Of a stretch of DNA of 64,000 nt, positions 1-11,443 are shown piece after piece. The stretch comes from Chondrilla cf. caribensis (Eukaryota; Porifera; Demospongiae; Chondrillida; Chondrillidae), in assembly GCA_964020155.1 (NCBI GenBank), contig OZ026549.1, positions 4,535,219 through 4,599,218 of the forward strand. Reading direction: 5' to 3'. Both the position numbers and the translations under genes were made by a program. The notes beneath the pieces were generated by a model, which saw only the letters and a list, made by a program, of their open reading frames with translations, was not told the DNA's origin and ran no database searches. Position 1 is the first letter of the stretch; the number at the start of each line of letters is the position of its first letter.

Positions 1-21
1 ACAAACACACACACACGCACG

Positions 22-109
<88 letters not shown>

Positions 110-616
110 GAATCTTGTTTCTCCTAACTTTCAGAAAGGAGATACCATTACATCATTCTTTGAACACAATCAATCACCTGATTATGATTGAATGTTACCA
201 CCACCCACGGGTCCAACAGTACAGTGGTACAACAAACAGAGGAAATAGATTGTAGAACATAAGGGTTTGTAGTACTATAAATTATCAATGGTACTGGAAC
301 TTTTAAAAACAAACAGAGTAACTAGATTTCTCTGTAGTTCCAGTGTCTAAATAAACATGTTTACCACAGCTTTGATACATAGTTCATTGCAATTTTATCA
401 AAGGTTTAGTTAAAGTAAACACAAGAAATATATTTCTATGCATTCCCAGTGTCAACATGTTTACCATAGTTTCTATGAAATTGTATTCATTCACTTTTGG
501 GAATCAGACAAAACATTAGGGGTAGGTATGTCACAACAGTGACACTCACTACATATTTGTACATATGTATGTGTGTATGTATGTGGTGTGTGTGTGTGAG
601 TGTGTGTGTGTGTGTG

Positions 617-669
<53 letters not shown>

Positions 670-960
670 CTGAATAATTTTAAATACACAAAAGTAAATA
701 CTTTCTACGTTCTGTAAGTACACCCTGCACCATATCTGTGGGTCCATGTAAAGTATCTAACTGACTTCAACCAAGTTGAGAAGGATAACAGGCTATTCAC
801 TGTTCACTCTTTAACAAAACTACACTAACCCCTATGTGGGCAGATGTCAATTAATGTTGTCATTTGTATAGACCAAAAACCATTTGCTATCAATCTTAGA
901 TAGACATTACGTAGCCTGGACCACCCACACACAAGTTTCACATTCATTTGGTCAAAAACT
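1..960. other. 5' flank of F1 with (CA)n and (GT)n tracts
   Basis: No gene seen. Bases 1-105 are (CA)n with a few interruptions and 586-670 are (GT)n. The stretch from about 345 to 960 is similar to 15940-16610 upstream of F3, so the F1 and F3 upstream regions are duplicates of each other. Confidence 0.7.
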
Positions 961-983
961 CATAGAATGAAAACAAATGATGA

Positions 984-990
984 TATAAAA
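984..990 (+). promoter_or_regulatory. TATA box of F1
   Basis: TATAAAA lies 107 bp before the F1 start codon, in a block of about 135 bp that is conserved upstream of the F3 start at 16740. This supports a duplicated core promoter. Confidence 0.55.
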
Positions 991-1096
991 GGCTGTGGTA
1001 CTGTGAGCACACCAGTTTTGAATCAGCAGATCTACTTGTGGCAATTGTACAGAGAGTACAGAACAAGACAAGCAATTATCAGTTCCCTTTCACATC

Positions 1097-1678
1097 ATGT
1101 GGACTACGCTGTGTACAATCTCCTGTGTACTGGCTGTGTGGAGTGGTGTACTGGTAAGAGCTACTGACAACAGTCATGCAGTTCTGAAGGTGAGGGTCGT
1201 GGGGGGTGACAATAGAACCCACTACACTACAACTCAGTCTACTAGCACTGAGACTGGATGCACTAGCAAGTGATCTACTGTATGGACTGAGTACAATACT
1301 GAACGGTAGTCTGAGGGTACAGTATTGAACACTCATTCTCCCAATGCAGTACTGTATACATAGACTGAGTGGACCACAACTACGTACTTGGAGGTCCACC
1401 AGCACCTAGGACTACTAGCCACAACCACACTCCACACACTGCAATGATGTACTGCTCACACTACCTCTTCACATGTACTCTATCAGAGGTCCTCCAGTAC
1501 CCCAGTACCAATGCCCACCACACCTTGTACAACATCCAATAATGGAGCACCATCACAGAACACCATACATGGAGACTTTCTGTGGATCTGTAGAAGTGGA
1601 AACTGGCTGCCTTACAAGTAAGTGTAGTGGGGAGAGTGATGTAAACCTGCATGCACACACAAGCACGCACACACGCAT

Positions 1679-1752
<74 letters not shown>

Positions 1753-3329
1753 ACACTTGAGTACTACATAACCTGTCCCTCCCAATGCACCACACACTGT
1801 AGGCTACTTCCTTCCATTGGAACAACCAAGCACTTTGCAGCATCCTCTTGTAAGGAGATTCGAAATGCAATGTCCAATGACTGCCACTCATCACCAACCA
1901 GTGGGACCTTTTTGGTTAATGTAACTGATCCGTGTGGTGGACATGTTAAGCACATGGAGGTAGGTACTGTGTTGTACTGTATGAAATGTATGTATTACAT
2001 GGAGGTAGGTACTGTGTTGTACTGTATGTACTGTATGTAGTACATGGAGGTAAGTACGTACAGTGTTGTACTGTATGAGCTGCATGTAGTACATGGAGGT
2101 ATAGGTACTGTACAAGGCCATAGGAATCATTTTGAAAGTGGTAAGGCTGTATAAATAATTATCACTTGCAATAACTCACACAAACATACCAATCTAGATA
2201 CCGTTTTTCTGTATAATGATCAAGTGATTCTTCTTACCAAACGCCTGCTTCAGGGATTGAAAAGAGAGAGGTTAATGAAGTTTCTCACCATGGAGGGAGT
2301 CTGCAATTTGTCGTGCTTAGACTTCAATAGCGCCATGCTTATCTATGGCATATTATTGTGACGTCAGGGTTGATTACATCATTATGACACATGAATTATG
2401 ATGTTATCAAACTAGGGCAAAAGTAGGAATTTCAAAAAGTGGTAAGGTACCTTACCAGCCGCACCGCTTCCTATGGCCTTGCACTGTGTTGTACTGTATG
2501 AACTGTATGTAGTACATGGAGGTAGGTACTGTGTTGTACTGTATGAACTGTATGTAGTACATGGAGGTAGGTACTGTTTTGTACTATACAAACTGTATGT
2601 AGTACATGGAGGTAGGTACTGTGTTGTACTGTAAGAACTGTATGCCGTAGATACACTATAGCCCCAGTATCTCTGAAGCATTATAACATTTTCTCAATTA
2701 TGAGTTTAAGCCATTCATGTGTGTAAGCAGGTTAATGCCATATAATGAAGTGTAACCAGGCTTATGTTAAATTGTGTCCAATACATAATGTATGTTATCT
2801 ATAGTATGTACATACATATACACCTCCACAGGTCTACTGTGAGATGTCACTGGATGGTGGAGGGTGGACCATGGTGTGGAAGCACTCCTACATGCAGGTG
2901 GGATCGCTCACTGAAGACATGAAGTACTTCAGTCACTACTACAAACCGTGTGCAGACCTTGAAGCAGGATGGTGCAATGTACCCAACAAGATAAGGTTCA
3001 AACCAACAGAGATGATGATAGTGGCCTACCACAACAAGGGAGTGGTCTATGCTTACAAGGGAATATACAACGGTGGACTAGATGTAAACTGGAATGGAGG
3101 GGTTCTATTCAGTCCAGTGAAGATTGTGGATCGTTGTACACAAAAGAATGGAGTTCCTCCTGATCCTTTTATTAATGGCAACCTTGGTGGACTAGCATTT
3201 GACAAATACACTCCTGGTGCATATACTAGTAACTGTGACACCTATCATGCAGGTCCAACAGACTGTCGCTTTGAAAACTGCAAAATTTATCGACACAGCC
3301 AGATGACAATGGCAATTTATGTCCGTTAA
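1097..3329 (+). CDS. Secreted fibrinogen-related protein, copy F1 (4 exons, 292 aa)
   Basis: Exons are 1097-1189, 1487-1617, 1803-1959 and 2832-3329, with GT-AG borders and frame kept throughout. Exon 1 is a signal peptide ([17 protein letters not shown]). Exon 2 is a Thr/Pro/Ser-rich stretch ending in WICRSGNWLPYK. Exon 3 carries SCKEI and a TSGTF..NVTDPC segment. Exon 4 holds the core [19 protein letters not shown] and runs to [13 protein letters not shown]. The Cys-Glu/Asp-Met...GGGWT pattern is that of the N-terminal half of fibrinogen C-terminal (FReD) domains; the rest diverges from vertebrate fibrinogen, so ligand and lectin activity are unknown. It is expected to be extracellular. The start was chosen as the first ATG of the conserved signal exon shared with the copies at 10735 and 16740. 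Intron 2 holds a (CA)n tract; intron 3 holds a minisatellite and a MITE. Confidence 0.8.
1952..2650 (+). repeat. 45-bp minisatellite in F1 intron 3, split by a MITE
   Basis: Tandem units of about 45 bp, each containing ACATGGAGGTAGGTACTGTG, occupy 1952-2105 and 2488-2650. The first unit overlaps the real exon 3/intron 3 border (CATGGAG|GTAGGT), so every further unit repeats a splice donor. The two blocks are separated by an element with terminal inverted repeats. Further copies lie at 8637-8870, 9303-9495, 9774-9850, 11645-11690 and 17573-17712. Confidence 0.85.
2114..2480. mobile_element. MITE-like element with inverted ends inside the minisatellite
   Basis: The left end reads AAGGCCATAGGAA and the right end is its reverse complement; both also carry a GGTAAGG/CCTTACC block further in. 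The length of about 365 bp, lack of coding potential and absence from F2 and F3 intron 3 fit a non-autonomous DNA transposon. Confidence 0.6.
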
Positions 3330-4348
3330 AACTCGAGAATCCAGAGATACCAGAAATGCATGTGATTCCAAAACTGATAGATGTACGTAGCATCTAGCAT
3401 AGTTAATTGAAGTTCTGTAATGTACCTGAATTCAATAATACTTCAAACTGTATTATAGTAACAATGATAGATATAGTGCAATCAATTGAACATGGAACAG
3501 ATATACATATTGCAATTACAACAACATTCTTCAGATCTGATAAATTTGTCAAAGGTCCACAAACTCACCCTATGACTAGCCAATGATATTTAGACTCTGT
3601 ATTAACTTACTAGGTGAATTGGTTCCTTCCACAAGACCTTCACTATAACATACAGACATATAATATACACACTTATGGTCCATTTGATTGCATGTTGCTT
3701 TCTAAATTGTGACATTCATTATCACAATCAAATGACAACGCAATTTACATACATCCACTAAATGCTCAAGATATCAGTAGTGTGTGATTTGATCAAGGAC
3801 TGTAGACACGTATGTTGTCTTCAAGTGGTGGAATTACCTTATCATTTAGTGCTTGTAATTATAACAAACTACATCTGTTTCTCAACCTGATTTGAGCATG
3901 TACATACGTATACACAAACTGTCACATCTATGTTCACATTCATAATGCACACATGAAAACATTGCACTATATCAAACATGTCACATGATAATAATTATTA
4001 TTAATGTTAATTAGTGGATAGACCTATACAATAGAATTAAGCAATCCGCATGGTTCTACAATAGAATTTAGCAATCCGCATGGTTCTAATAAAGTCCCTG
4101 ATTGTCCATAATTACATGAGCACAGTATACATATGTAAGTGCAACCCAATGCAGCATGGGATCTAAGCACAGATCAGTGCTGTTATACTGTATACAGTAC
4201 TGTGTGTATGGGAAGTGGTACATTATGGACCTTAAACTTGATTTCATTGGATTGAAGAAAGTTTAAGCACATTCATTAAGCACATACACACATCAAGGTA
4301 CAACAATATTTCTTATACATGGTACAGATACTGTACAGTACTGGGTTA
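3330..4348. other. F1 3' flank with a decayed exon-4 relic
   Basis: No intact gene. At about 3703-3765 there is a decayed match to the end of F exon 4 (the region coding FENC..QMT.AIYVR), without a usable frame. The stretch 3990-4345 matches 13810-14155 downstream of F2, which shows that the flanks were duplicated together with the genes. Confidence 0.6.
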
Positions 4349-4663
4349 TTTATAGAAGTTTCATTGGAACCCAACCTGCTTGGGGAGGAGAGAGAGGGCT
4401 GGTTGCTGTGGTGGCTATGTGGCTCAGTGGTTATGGTGCCTACAGTCAGACACCCTGGGTTCAAGTCCTGCAGTTGCCGTTTCTTTTCTTTTCTCCTTTC
4501 TCCTTGAGCAGGTTGTGTTCCAATGAAACTTCTATAATGATCACACACCTGCATGCTTATATAATATGATCATTTGATTAAAAATTGGATGAAGTGATTA
4601 CACCTATTAGACTAGATGTGGAAATGAAGATAATTATCACAATTAGTAAATATCACTGGGTTT
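4349..4663. mobile_element. SINE/MITE-like insertion with tRNA-like promoter boxes
   Basis: Bases 4349-4537 begin with TTATAGAAGTTTCATTGGAA and end with its reverse complement, so the terminal inverted repeats are over 30 bp. Between them, TGGCTCAGTGG fits a pol III A box and GGTTCAAGTCC a B box, spaced as in a tRNA, but the acceptor, T and anticodon stems do not pair properly. The paralogous site near 14150 lacks the insertion and reads CTGGGTTATTTGATTGGG. Similar TGGGTT(A/T)TTT sequence flanks both ends here, which may be the target duplication. Confidence 0.65.
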
Positions 4664-5470
4664 TTTGATTGGGTGCAATTGTGCGATCTGGACACAGAAT
4701 TGAGATAACAATGGGAATCAATGAATGGAGTGAGCTTGGTATGACCAACAGCTTGTGAAGTCCAGCCTCTAAAGTCCTGACAATGTTCCATTCTACTCTC
4801 GTTCTATACAAGACCACTCACCAACCCACACTGATATGTTTGATATGACAGTATCTGGAAAGGATTCAGGTGAAGGAATGTGCAATTGTGGTGCATTTCT
4901 ATTGTCACAATCACATTTGATGGTGTACACTATTCATTGTAAGTCCGCCAACAATGGTGGGATGTTACCAAAGGTACTGTACAGATGTAAAGATATGCTC
5001 CAAATAATGTGCAGTTGGTAAAATGACAGCAACATACAATTAATTAAGATTCAATTTAGTAAGAAATGTATGTTGGTACCATTTCAGGAAGAGAATCCTT
5101 CACATGTAAGAGTCTGTGTGTGGAGCATGAGAGATGCATCAGGGAGAATGTGTGTGGAAGGTTTGAGAAAGTGTATGTGGAGGGAGAGATGCATGGAAAG
5201 GAGATTATGTGTGTTGAAAGCGAGAGGTGGTTAAAGAGAATGACACTGTGCTTGTGGGGGGGGAGGTATGTGAAGCAGACAGAAAAAGTGGCAAATACGG
5301 CTATGCGAATCACTTACAAATGTATGTACTTCTGAATCAGAGACATCACAGGACATTGTAATGTGCCTAACAACATCATCAGATGTCGCCTGCCACAACA
5401 ATAGTATATTTTAGAATATACCAGAATGACACCCATGAAACAGTATACTTTATATATACAATATCAATCT
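4664..5470. other. Intergenic region with G/T-rich degenerate repeats
   Basis: No gene seen. Bases 5100-5345 are a degenerate repeat rich in GTGTGTGGAG-like words. About 5205-5345 is similar to 15400-15546 downstream of F2, so this belongs to the duplicated F-gene environment. Confidence 0.5.
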
Positions 5471-5474
5471 CACA

Positions 5475-5665
5475 CAACTACTCACTGAGTCTGGAATATA
5501 GACCATTCCTGTACGGAGCACTTCTTGAACTCCATTTTGTTACAGGTCAGCATCCCTGTCTCATCAGAGAACACATAACGGACTTGGCCCAGTTCTTCAT
5601 TCAAGTTAGAAGTACGAGCTCGAGCAGCAACATCAGCCACTTGATCATATCACATCCACGTCTCT
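5475..5665 (-). pseudogene. Orphan flippase exon (phosphorylation-site exon), decayed
   Basis: This is a clear copy of the P4-ATPase exon at 60705-60871, alone and 55 kb away, on the - strand. It retains [20 protein letters not shown], but the catalytic DKTGTLT has become DETGMLT, so the general P-type ATPase phosphorylation motif is damaged. Single-base indels near both ends shift the frame and the splice donor side has diverged. No neighbouring flippase exon is present. It is a dead fragment, moved either by segmental duplication or by a mobile element. Confidence 0.85.
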
Positions 5666-6288
5666 ACACATGTCTGGTTGATTCTGAGGGTAACTTGATG
5701 AATAGAAGAATAATGATTTTAATTGCAGTTTACATCGTAGGAACCGATAACTAAAAATCACCTGGTCAGTGTGGATGACTCGGTCCTACCCTCCACTATA
5801 TGCAGCCCAACAACCTATAGCTAGTGGTGCAGGCAGCCATTTTTATATTATATAACCCTGCACCAATAAAAGCTTGGAATTGTCGCTCTTTATCTCTTTA
5901 ATGTTATACCAATATGCAGAATTGTCAGTGTAATACATATACACATCACACATGTATGTATACATATATGTATGTGAAGTGTGTATCATTTTTGCAGGTG
6001 GTATGTGTATATAGCTATTATTGCTAGTATTCAAATAAGTACATGTATGATATAAGTATACCAATAGGTACAGTGATTGATAATGATATTCATGATTTAT
6101 AGAGGGGTTCTTGTATGCCACCACATCAAAGTCAGCCACTTGTATAAAACAGCTAGTCATCGCCAAGATAATTCTCTACTGCCGTACCTTTTACTAGGAC
6201 AACACGGATCTTGTTGAAATACAGTGTACTGAGGCAGTGTGACCTTACTGCTTGGATATCACCTGTTGGTGGAGGATATTCGAAAACA
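5666..6288. other. Upstream region of G1
   Basis: No gene seen apart from the G1 promoter. The part from about 6080 to 6288 is conserved upstream of the G2 pseudogene at 20620-20823. Confidence 0.55.
6143..6149 (+). promoter_or_regulatory. TATA box of G1
   Basis: TATAAAA is 146 bp before the G1 start and is conserved at 20678-20684 in front of G2. Confidence 0.5.
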
Positions 6289-7995
6289 ATGCTGACCGTG
6301 ATACTTGTTCTCTACTGTGTTACAATCGCCTCATTGGCATCTTCTGTGAGTGACGAACAAGAGCTTAATCCTGTGCAGAAGGTGAGTGTGTTCATGCACA
6401 GTTTGTGCATACCAGATCTACCTGTGTATGGTGGAGGTCAAACACTCAGTGTATATAGATACAATACTGTACAGCTAACCTCAAAAGGATTCATATCTCT
6501 TGTGAAATATGTACAGAGAGGAGTTTCTAAACCACTGTGTACCAAAGCTAATGAAAGAGAGACCTACTATCCTTCCAATGACAACAACATAATTTGGATC
6601 TGCAAGAACGGGAAATGGATACCATTCAAGTAAGAAAATATTTCACTTAAGTGGAGAGACTCTGTGTGGGGTGTGGGAGGATATACGTGTGTGAGTCACT
6701 GTGTGTGTGTGTGGAGTGAACAATGTGTGAGGGAGAGTGTATGTGTGGAGAATGAGAGGATGTGAGAGCCAATGTGTGTGTGGAGGGTGATGGGAAGTGT
6801 GAGGGAGCATGTGTGCAATAGTATAAGATACATAAGATACACAAATATACACAAGAGAACACCATACAAATATTATTTTTATCGTCACAGGTTGGTACCA
6901 CACATTGGAGCTACACAGGACCTGCCAGCCAAGTCCTGTAAAGAGATAAGAGACGTAAGGCCCAATGAATGTGACTGCACTCTTTCCAGTGGAATGTATT
7001 GGGTGAACCACACTGATCCTTGCATGAAGCTGCCTCCCAAAGTCATCAAGGTGAGTGACTTGAATTGCAGTGCAGTACAGTAACCAGTAAATCACTGATA
7101 GCTGACTGGTATGTAAGGTCTCTTGGTATTTAGGACTTTGTGTCTGTGAACAGGTGCTAATCTGATATCTATCATTGTACCCTACTCTACATTATGACCA
7201 CTCATACGACACTGAGTCTTGTGCAATATCTGTGTACTCTAGATTTACTGCGATATGACCCTCGACCGAGGTGGATGGAGTCTTGTGTGGAAGCACTCCC
7301 CCATGGAAGTTGCCAAACCACTCACTGAAACAATGAAGTACTTCAGTCACTACTACAAACCGTGTGCAGACCTTGAAGCAGGATGGTGCAATGTACCCAA
7401 CAAGCTATGGTTTGAACCAACAGAGATGATGATAGCTGCTTTTCATAACAAGAAGGTATGGTCTATGACAAGAAAGGATTAATCCAACTTGAGTATAAAT
7501 TCAAATGCTAAATAAACAAAAGTACTGTCATAGATATCATAATGTAAGAGATAATATCATAGCAAGTACAGAATGCTATAAAACCATGAACAAGTATAAC
7601 CTTCACATATTAATCAACTATAATCTTGACATTTGCATTCTTTCTCTCTAAAGGTAGTGTATGCTTATAAGGGAACATTGAACAGAAATGTGGACTATGA
7701 CTGGACTGGAGGAGTGCTAGTTGACTTTGTGAAAGTTGTGGATCACTGCATAGCGAATAATGGTGTTCAACCACACCCCAGTGTGGCCCAAGCGGGAAGA
7801 GATCTATCTATGTTGGGAATAAACTTTGACAAAACTTCTCCTACGGATCTATACAACAACTGTGATGTGTACCATGGCACATTATCCAATCCCCGCGAGT
7901 GTCGGTGGGAGAACTGCTGTGGAGGCCGTGGTTGTTCAGTTCATGGAGGAGTTAGTCAACACACTCAAATGACAGTAGCTGTTTTCGTTCGCTAA
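6289..7995 (+). CDS. Secreted fibrinogen-related protein, subfamily G, copy G1 (5 exons, 306 aa)
   Basis: Exons are 6289-6381, 6517-6629, 6891-7050, 7243-7455 and 7654-7995. Signal peptide MLTVILVLYCVTIASLASS; exon 2 ends in WICKNGKWIPFK; exon 3 has KSCKEIRDV and SSGMYWVNHTDPC; exon 4 starts IYCDMTLDRGGWSLVWKHS; exon 5 ends in HTQMTVAVFVR-stop. It is collinear with the F genes but has an extra intron after FHNKK, at a point where the F genes read straight on. An insert with ENCCGGRGC adds cysteines near the C-terminus. Intron 1 is 135 nt and open in frame, so retention would still give a readable protein. Role as for F1: secreted FReD-like protein, ligand unknown. A possible AATAAA signal is at 8243-8248. 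Confidence 0.8.
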
Positions 7996-8110
7996 ACGGA
8001 CTGCAACAAGCAAATTTACATGGATTATACAGTTACACTATTACATATTTAGAGTATATGTACGTAGGTATACTGAATTAATATGTAGCTGATGTATCAC
8101 TGGTATAGGA

Positions 8111-8190
8111 CTGTAGAGGAAATACAGACACTTGGGCTCTTGTTCTTGTAAACAAAGAAGCCAAAGTATCTGTATTTCCTCACTACAGCT
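8111..8190. repeat. Short inverted repeat (foldback)
   Basis: The arm from about 8111 (GGAAATACAGA core) and the arm ending at about 8190 (TCTGTATTTCC core) pair over roughly 30 bp with a few mismatches, around a loop of about 20 nt. It could be a tiny MITE or a hairpin RNA; nothing decides between them. Confidence 0.6.
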
Positions 8191-8636
8191 CTACCACAGG
8201 TAATTTGAATTAGATGTTGTGTGGTATGTTCCTGCATGAAATAATAAAACTGTACGACATGAAACATTGTAATTATGTATATCTGAACAATGAGCTTCCT
8301 GGTGATTAACTGGCACATTTTAATACCATTTGCAAGTGTGTACTAGTGGAGGAAAGTGTGCAAAGAGCACAGATATTTGCATTAATCTACCCGAACAACA
8401 TACACATAAATTATTAAAATGTCATGGCTTGATGGATGTACATATAAGATTAATAATATGGTTATAAATTATTATACACATTAAATCATATTGATCACAT
8501 CATCATATCTAATTTTATATTATAAACACAGCACCTCAAGTGATGGTGGTACTAGGTATATTGATACACCCTAGCTATAAACAAGTATAATATATTATAG
8601 CATATATAATGTATCCATAAAATCTCTGTGGAGGTA

Positions 8637-8870
8637 AATACCATATTGTACTGTATGAACTGTGTGTAGTACATGGAGGTAGGTACTGTGTTGTACTGTA
8701 TGAACTGTGTGTAGTACATGGAGGTAGGTACTGTGTTGTACTGTATGAACTGTATGTAGTACATGGAGGTAATACAACTCATACAGTACAACACAGTACC
8801 TACGTACCTCCATGCATGTACTACATCCAGTTCATACAGTACAATACAGTACCTCCACGTACAACAGCAT
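8637..8870. repeat. Minisatellite block with head-to-head inverted copies
   Basis: Three forward 45-bp units (8637-8773) are followed directly by about two units in reverse orientation (8774-8870), making a large palindrome. The unit is the one found in F intron 3, but no F exon lies here. Confidence 0.8.
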
Positions 8871-9302
8871 ATATAATGCTAACTAATAACCACTGATTGA
8901 GGGTTGGTACTAGAGGATTTATCCCAAGATTGGAGCCAATGCTTGGGATAGGGAGAAACCCAATAATTCACAGTAAACATGTTTATTATGACTAACAGTT
9001 CTTGAAGCCCATCCTTTGAAGTCCTCATTCCAAAGGATTTAGGTGAGACTATTAGTGGACCTTCTCACCTCATCATGTTACAGTTGTATCCTGCCCAGGT
9101 GTGAGTCAGCAGACGACAAGTGCTAAGTAATCACCAGGAGCAAAGCCCAAGGTAATTAGTAGCACTTTATAGGGTATACATACACTTCATACAGTACATG
9201 TTTTAACACCAGTACCTACAGTGGTGATAAAACATAATGACACCAAAACTCATGGGGCACTTGCAAGTGCTATTGTGTGCTTGTATGTGTACTCTAATAA
9301 CC

Positions 9303-9850
9303 CTGCATGTACTACATACAGTTCATACTGTATAACACGGTACCTACCTCCATGCACTACATACAATTCATACAGTACAACATATTACCTACCTCCATGT
9401 ACTACATATAGTTCATGCAGTACAACACAGTACCTACCTCCATGTACTACATCCAGTTCATACAGTACAACACAGTATCTACCTCCATGTACTACAGCTG
9501 ATATAATAGTGCTAACTAATTACCACCAATTGAGGGTTGGTACTTGAGGATTTATCCCAAGATTGGACCCAATGTTTGGGATAGGGAGAAACCCAATAAT
9601 TCTCAGTAAACATGTTTATTATGACTAACGGTTCTTGAAGCCCATCCTTTGAAGTCCTCATTCCAAAGGATTTAGGTCACTAATAGTTCAGATAATTGAA
9701 TCAGATGAAATCCAACTCACAAGGAAATGTACCACAACAAAGGTACCTACTGTGTACCTGTACTGTGTTTGAACTACATGGAGGTAGGTACTGTGTTGTA
9801 CTGTATGAACTGTATGTAGTACATGGAGGTAGGTACTGTGTTGTACTGTA
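9303..9850. repeat. Further dispersed copies of the 45-bp minisatellite
   Basis: About four units in reverse orientation at 9303-9495 and two forward units at 9774-9850. They flank the second copy of the 185-bp direct repeat. Confidence 0.75.
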
Positions 9851-10640
9851 TAACATATACTAGCATAACCATCTGGATATCAACAGTACAGCTCGAATCC
9901 AACCTTGTTCCTTTGAATTTTAAACGTGTCATTCCTATATTATACTTTTTATCATATTCTAGTTTCCTCAAATTCTTGTTTGTATTAACTTAAGGGGCAG
10001 TGAAGCCAACATCACATTTTTATTCATTGTAAATAGCATGGAAATATATTTCAAAACACAAAAGTAAGCACAAACCCTTATATGCATAGGTTTACTATAT
10101 GCTACATTATATTATGCGAAATTATTGTATGCACGTGAGATAGTCCCGCACAAGACAAAAAGCCTCATTTTGTTCACCCATTATACAAAAATGTCATCTT
10201 TAATTAAGTAAGGTAACAAAGGTATCTTTGTCGGAACTTGCTAGGATAGAAACCTATAAGTAGCGAAGAAGCACTGCACATTGTAGGTTGGAATTTTTAA
10301 CCGTGTAAAGTTCAATGCAATAGCATCAGCCTCCCTTATTATCCCATGTGAAGCACATATGTACTAGAGCTGCCATTCTTTGGCATCATTTTATAGAGTC
10401 ATACTACACTCTATAATACTAATTGTGTAATTTGCCCAATAACAGCAACATTTTATGCATATAATTTGGATCTGTAGGATAGGAATTGAGTACTACGTAT
10501 GTCAGTAATACTCAATTGCAGACAGAGAGAATAACTGAAACCATAGATATCACCTGATGAGGAACTGATGTTGAGGGACAAGAGAATGTATATATAGGTA
10601 ATTCAAGGGTCAAAGGTCATACAAAGGACACACTAAACCT

Positions 10641-10648
10641 TATAAAAA
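10641..10648 (+). promoter_or_regulatory. TATA box of F2
   Basis: TATAAAAA is 94 bp before the F2 start codon, at a spacing similar to F1 and F3. The surrounding upstream sequence is not clearly shared with F1. Confidence 0.45.
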
Positions 10649-10734
10649 CTCCCAAAATGCTGAATTGTTGTGAGATGCTTTACTGCTGTGAAATTGCTGA
10701 GTATTTGAGTTCTTCACAAGCTCCCCCTTGCACC

Positions 10735-11353
10735 ATGTGGACTACTCTGTGTATAATCTCCTGTGTACTGGCCGTGTGGAGCAGTGTACTGGTAGGAGCT
10801 ACTGACAACAGTTATGCAGTTCTGAAGGTGAGGGTCGTGGAGGGTGAGAGTATCCACTACACTCCAAATCAGTCCACTAGTACTGGGACTGGATGTACTA
10901 GCAAGTGATCTACTGTATGGACTGAGTACAATACTGAACGGTAGTCTGAGGTTACAGTTACACTCATTGTCACAATGCAGTACAGTATACATAGAATGAG
11001 TGTACCACAACTGCTTGGAGGTCCATCAGCACCTAGGACTACTAGCCACAACCACACTCCACACACTGCACTGATGTACTGCTCACACTACCTCTTCACA
11101 TGTACTCTATCAGAGGTCCTCCAGTACCCCAGTACCGATGCCCACCACACCTTGTACAACATCCAATAATGGAGCACCATCACAGAACACCATACATGGA
11201 GACTTTCTGTGGATTTGTAGAAGTGGAAGCTGGCTGCCTTACAAGTGAGTATGGTTGGGTAGGTTGGCTCACGCACACATGCATGCACGCATGCACGCAC
11301 GCACACACGCAAGCACGCATGCACTCACGCACGCACGCACGCATGTATGCATG

Positions 11354-11443
<90 letters not shown>

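Larger units (their letters stand above)
7996..10734. other. Long intergenic region between G1 and F2
   Basis: No gene found. It contains a foldback at 8111-8190, minisatellite blocks at 8637-8870, 9303-9495 and 9774-9850, and a direct repeat of about 185 bp (8870-9054 and 9492-9677). The remainder, 9990-10640, is AT-rich sequence without recognisable features. Confidence 0.6.

Noticed and set aside
967..1167. Upstream start for F1
   Set aside because: That frame differs from the signal peptide frame and is not kept in F2 or F3; the ATG at 1097 is shared by all three.
4410..4490. tRNA gene
   Set aside because: A and B boxes are present, but the acceptor, T and anticodon stems have mismatches and no clear anticodon loop forms; better read as part of a SINE-like element.
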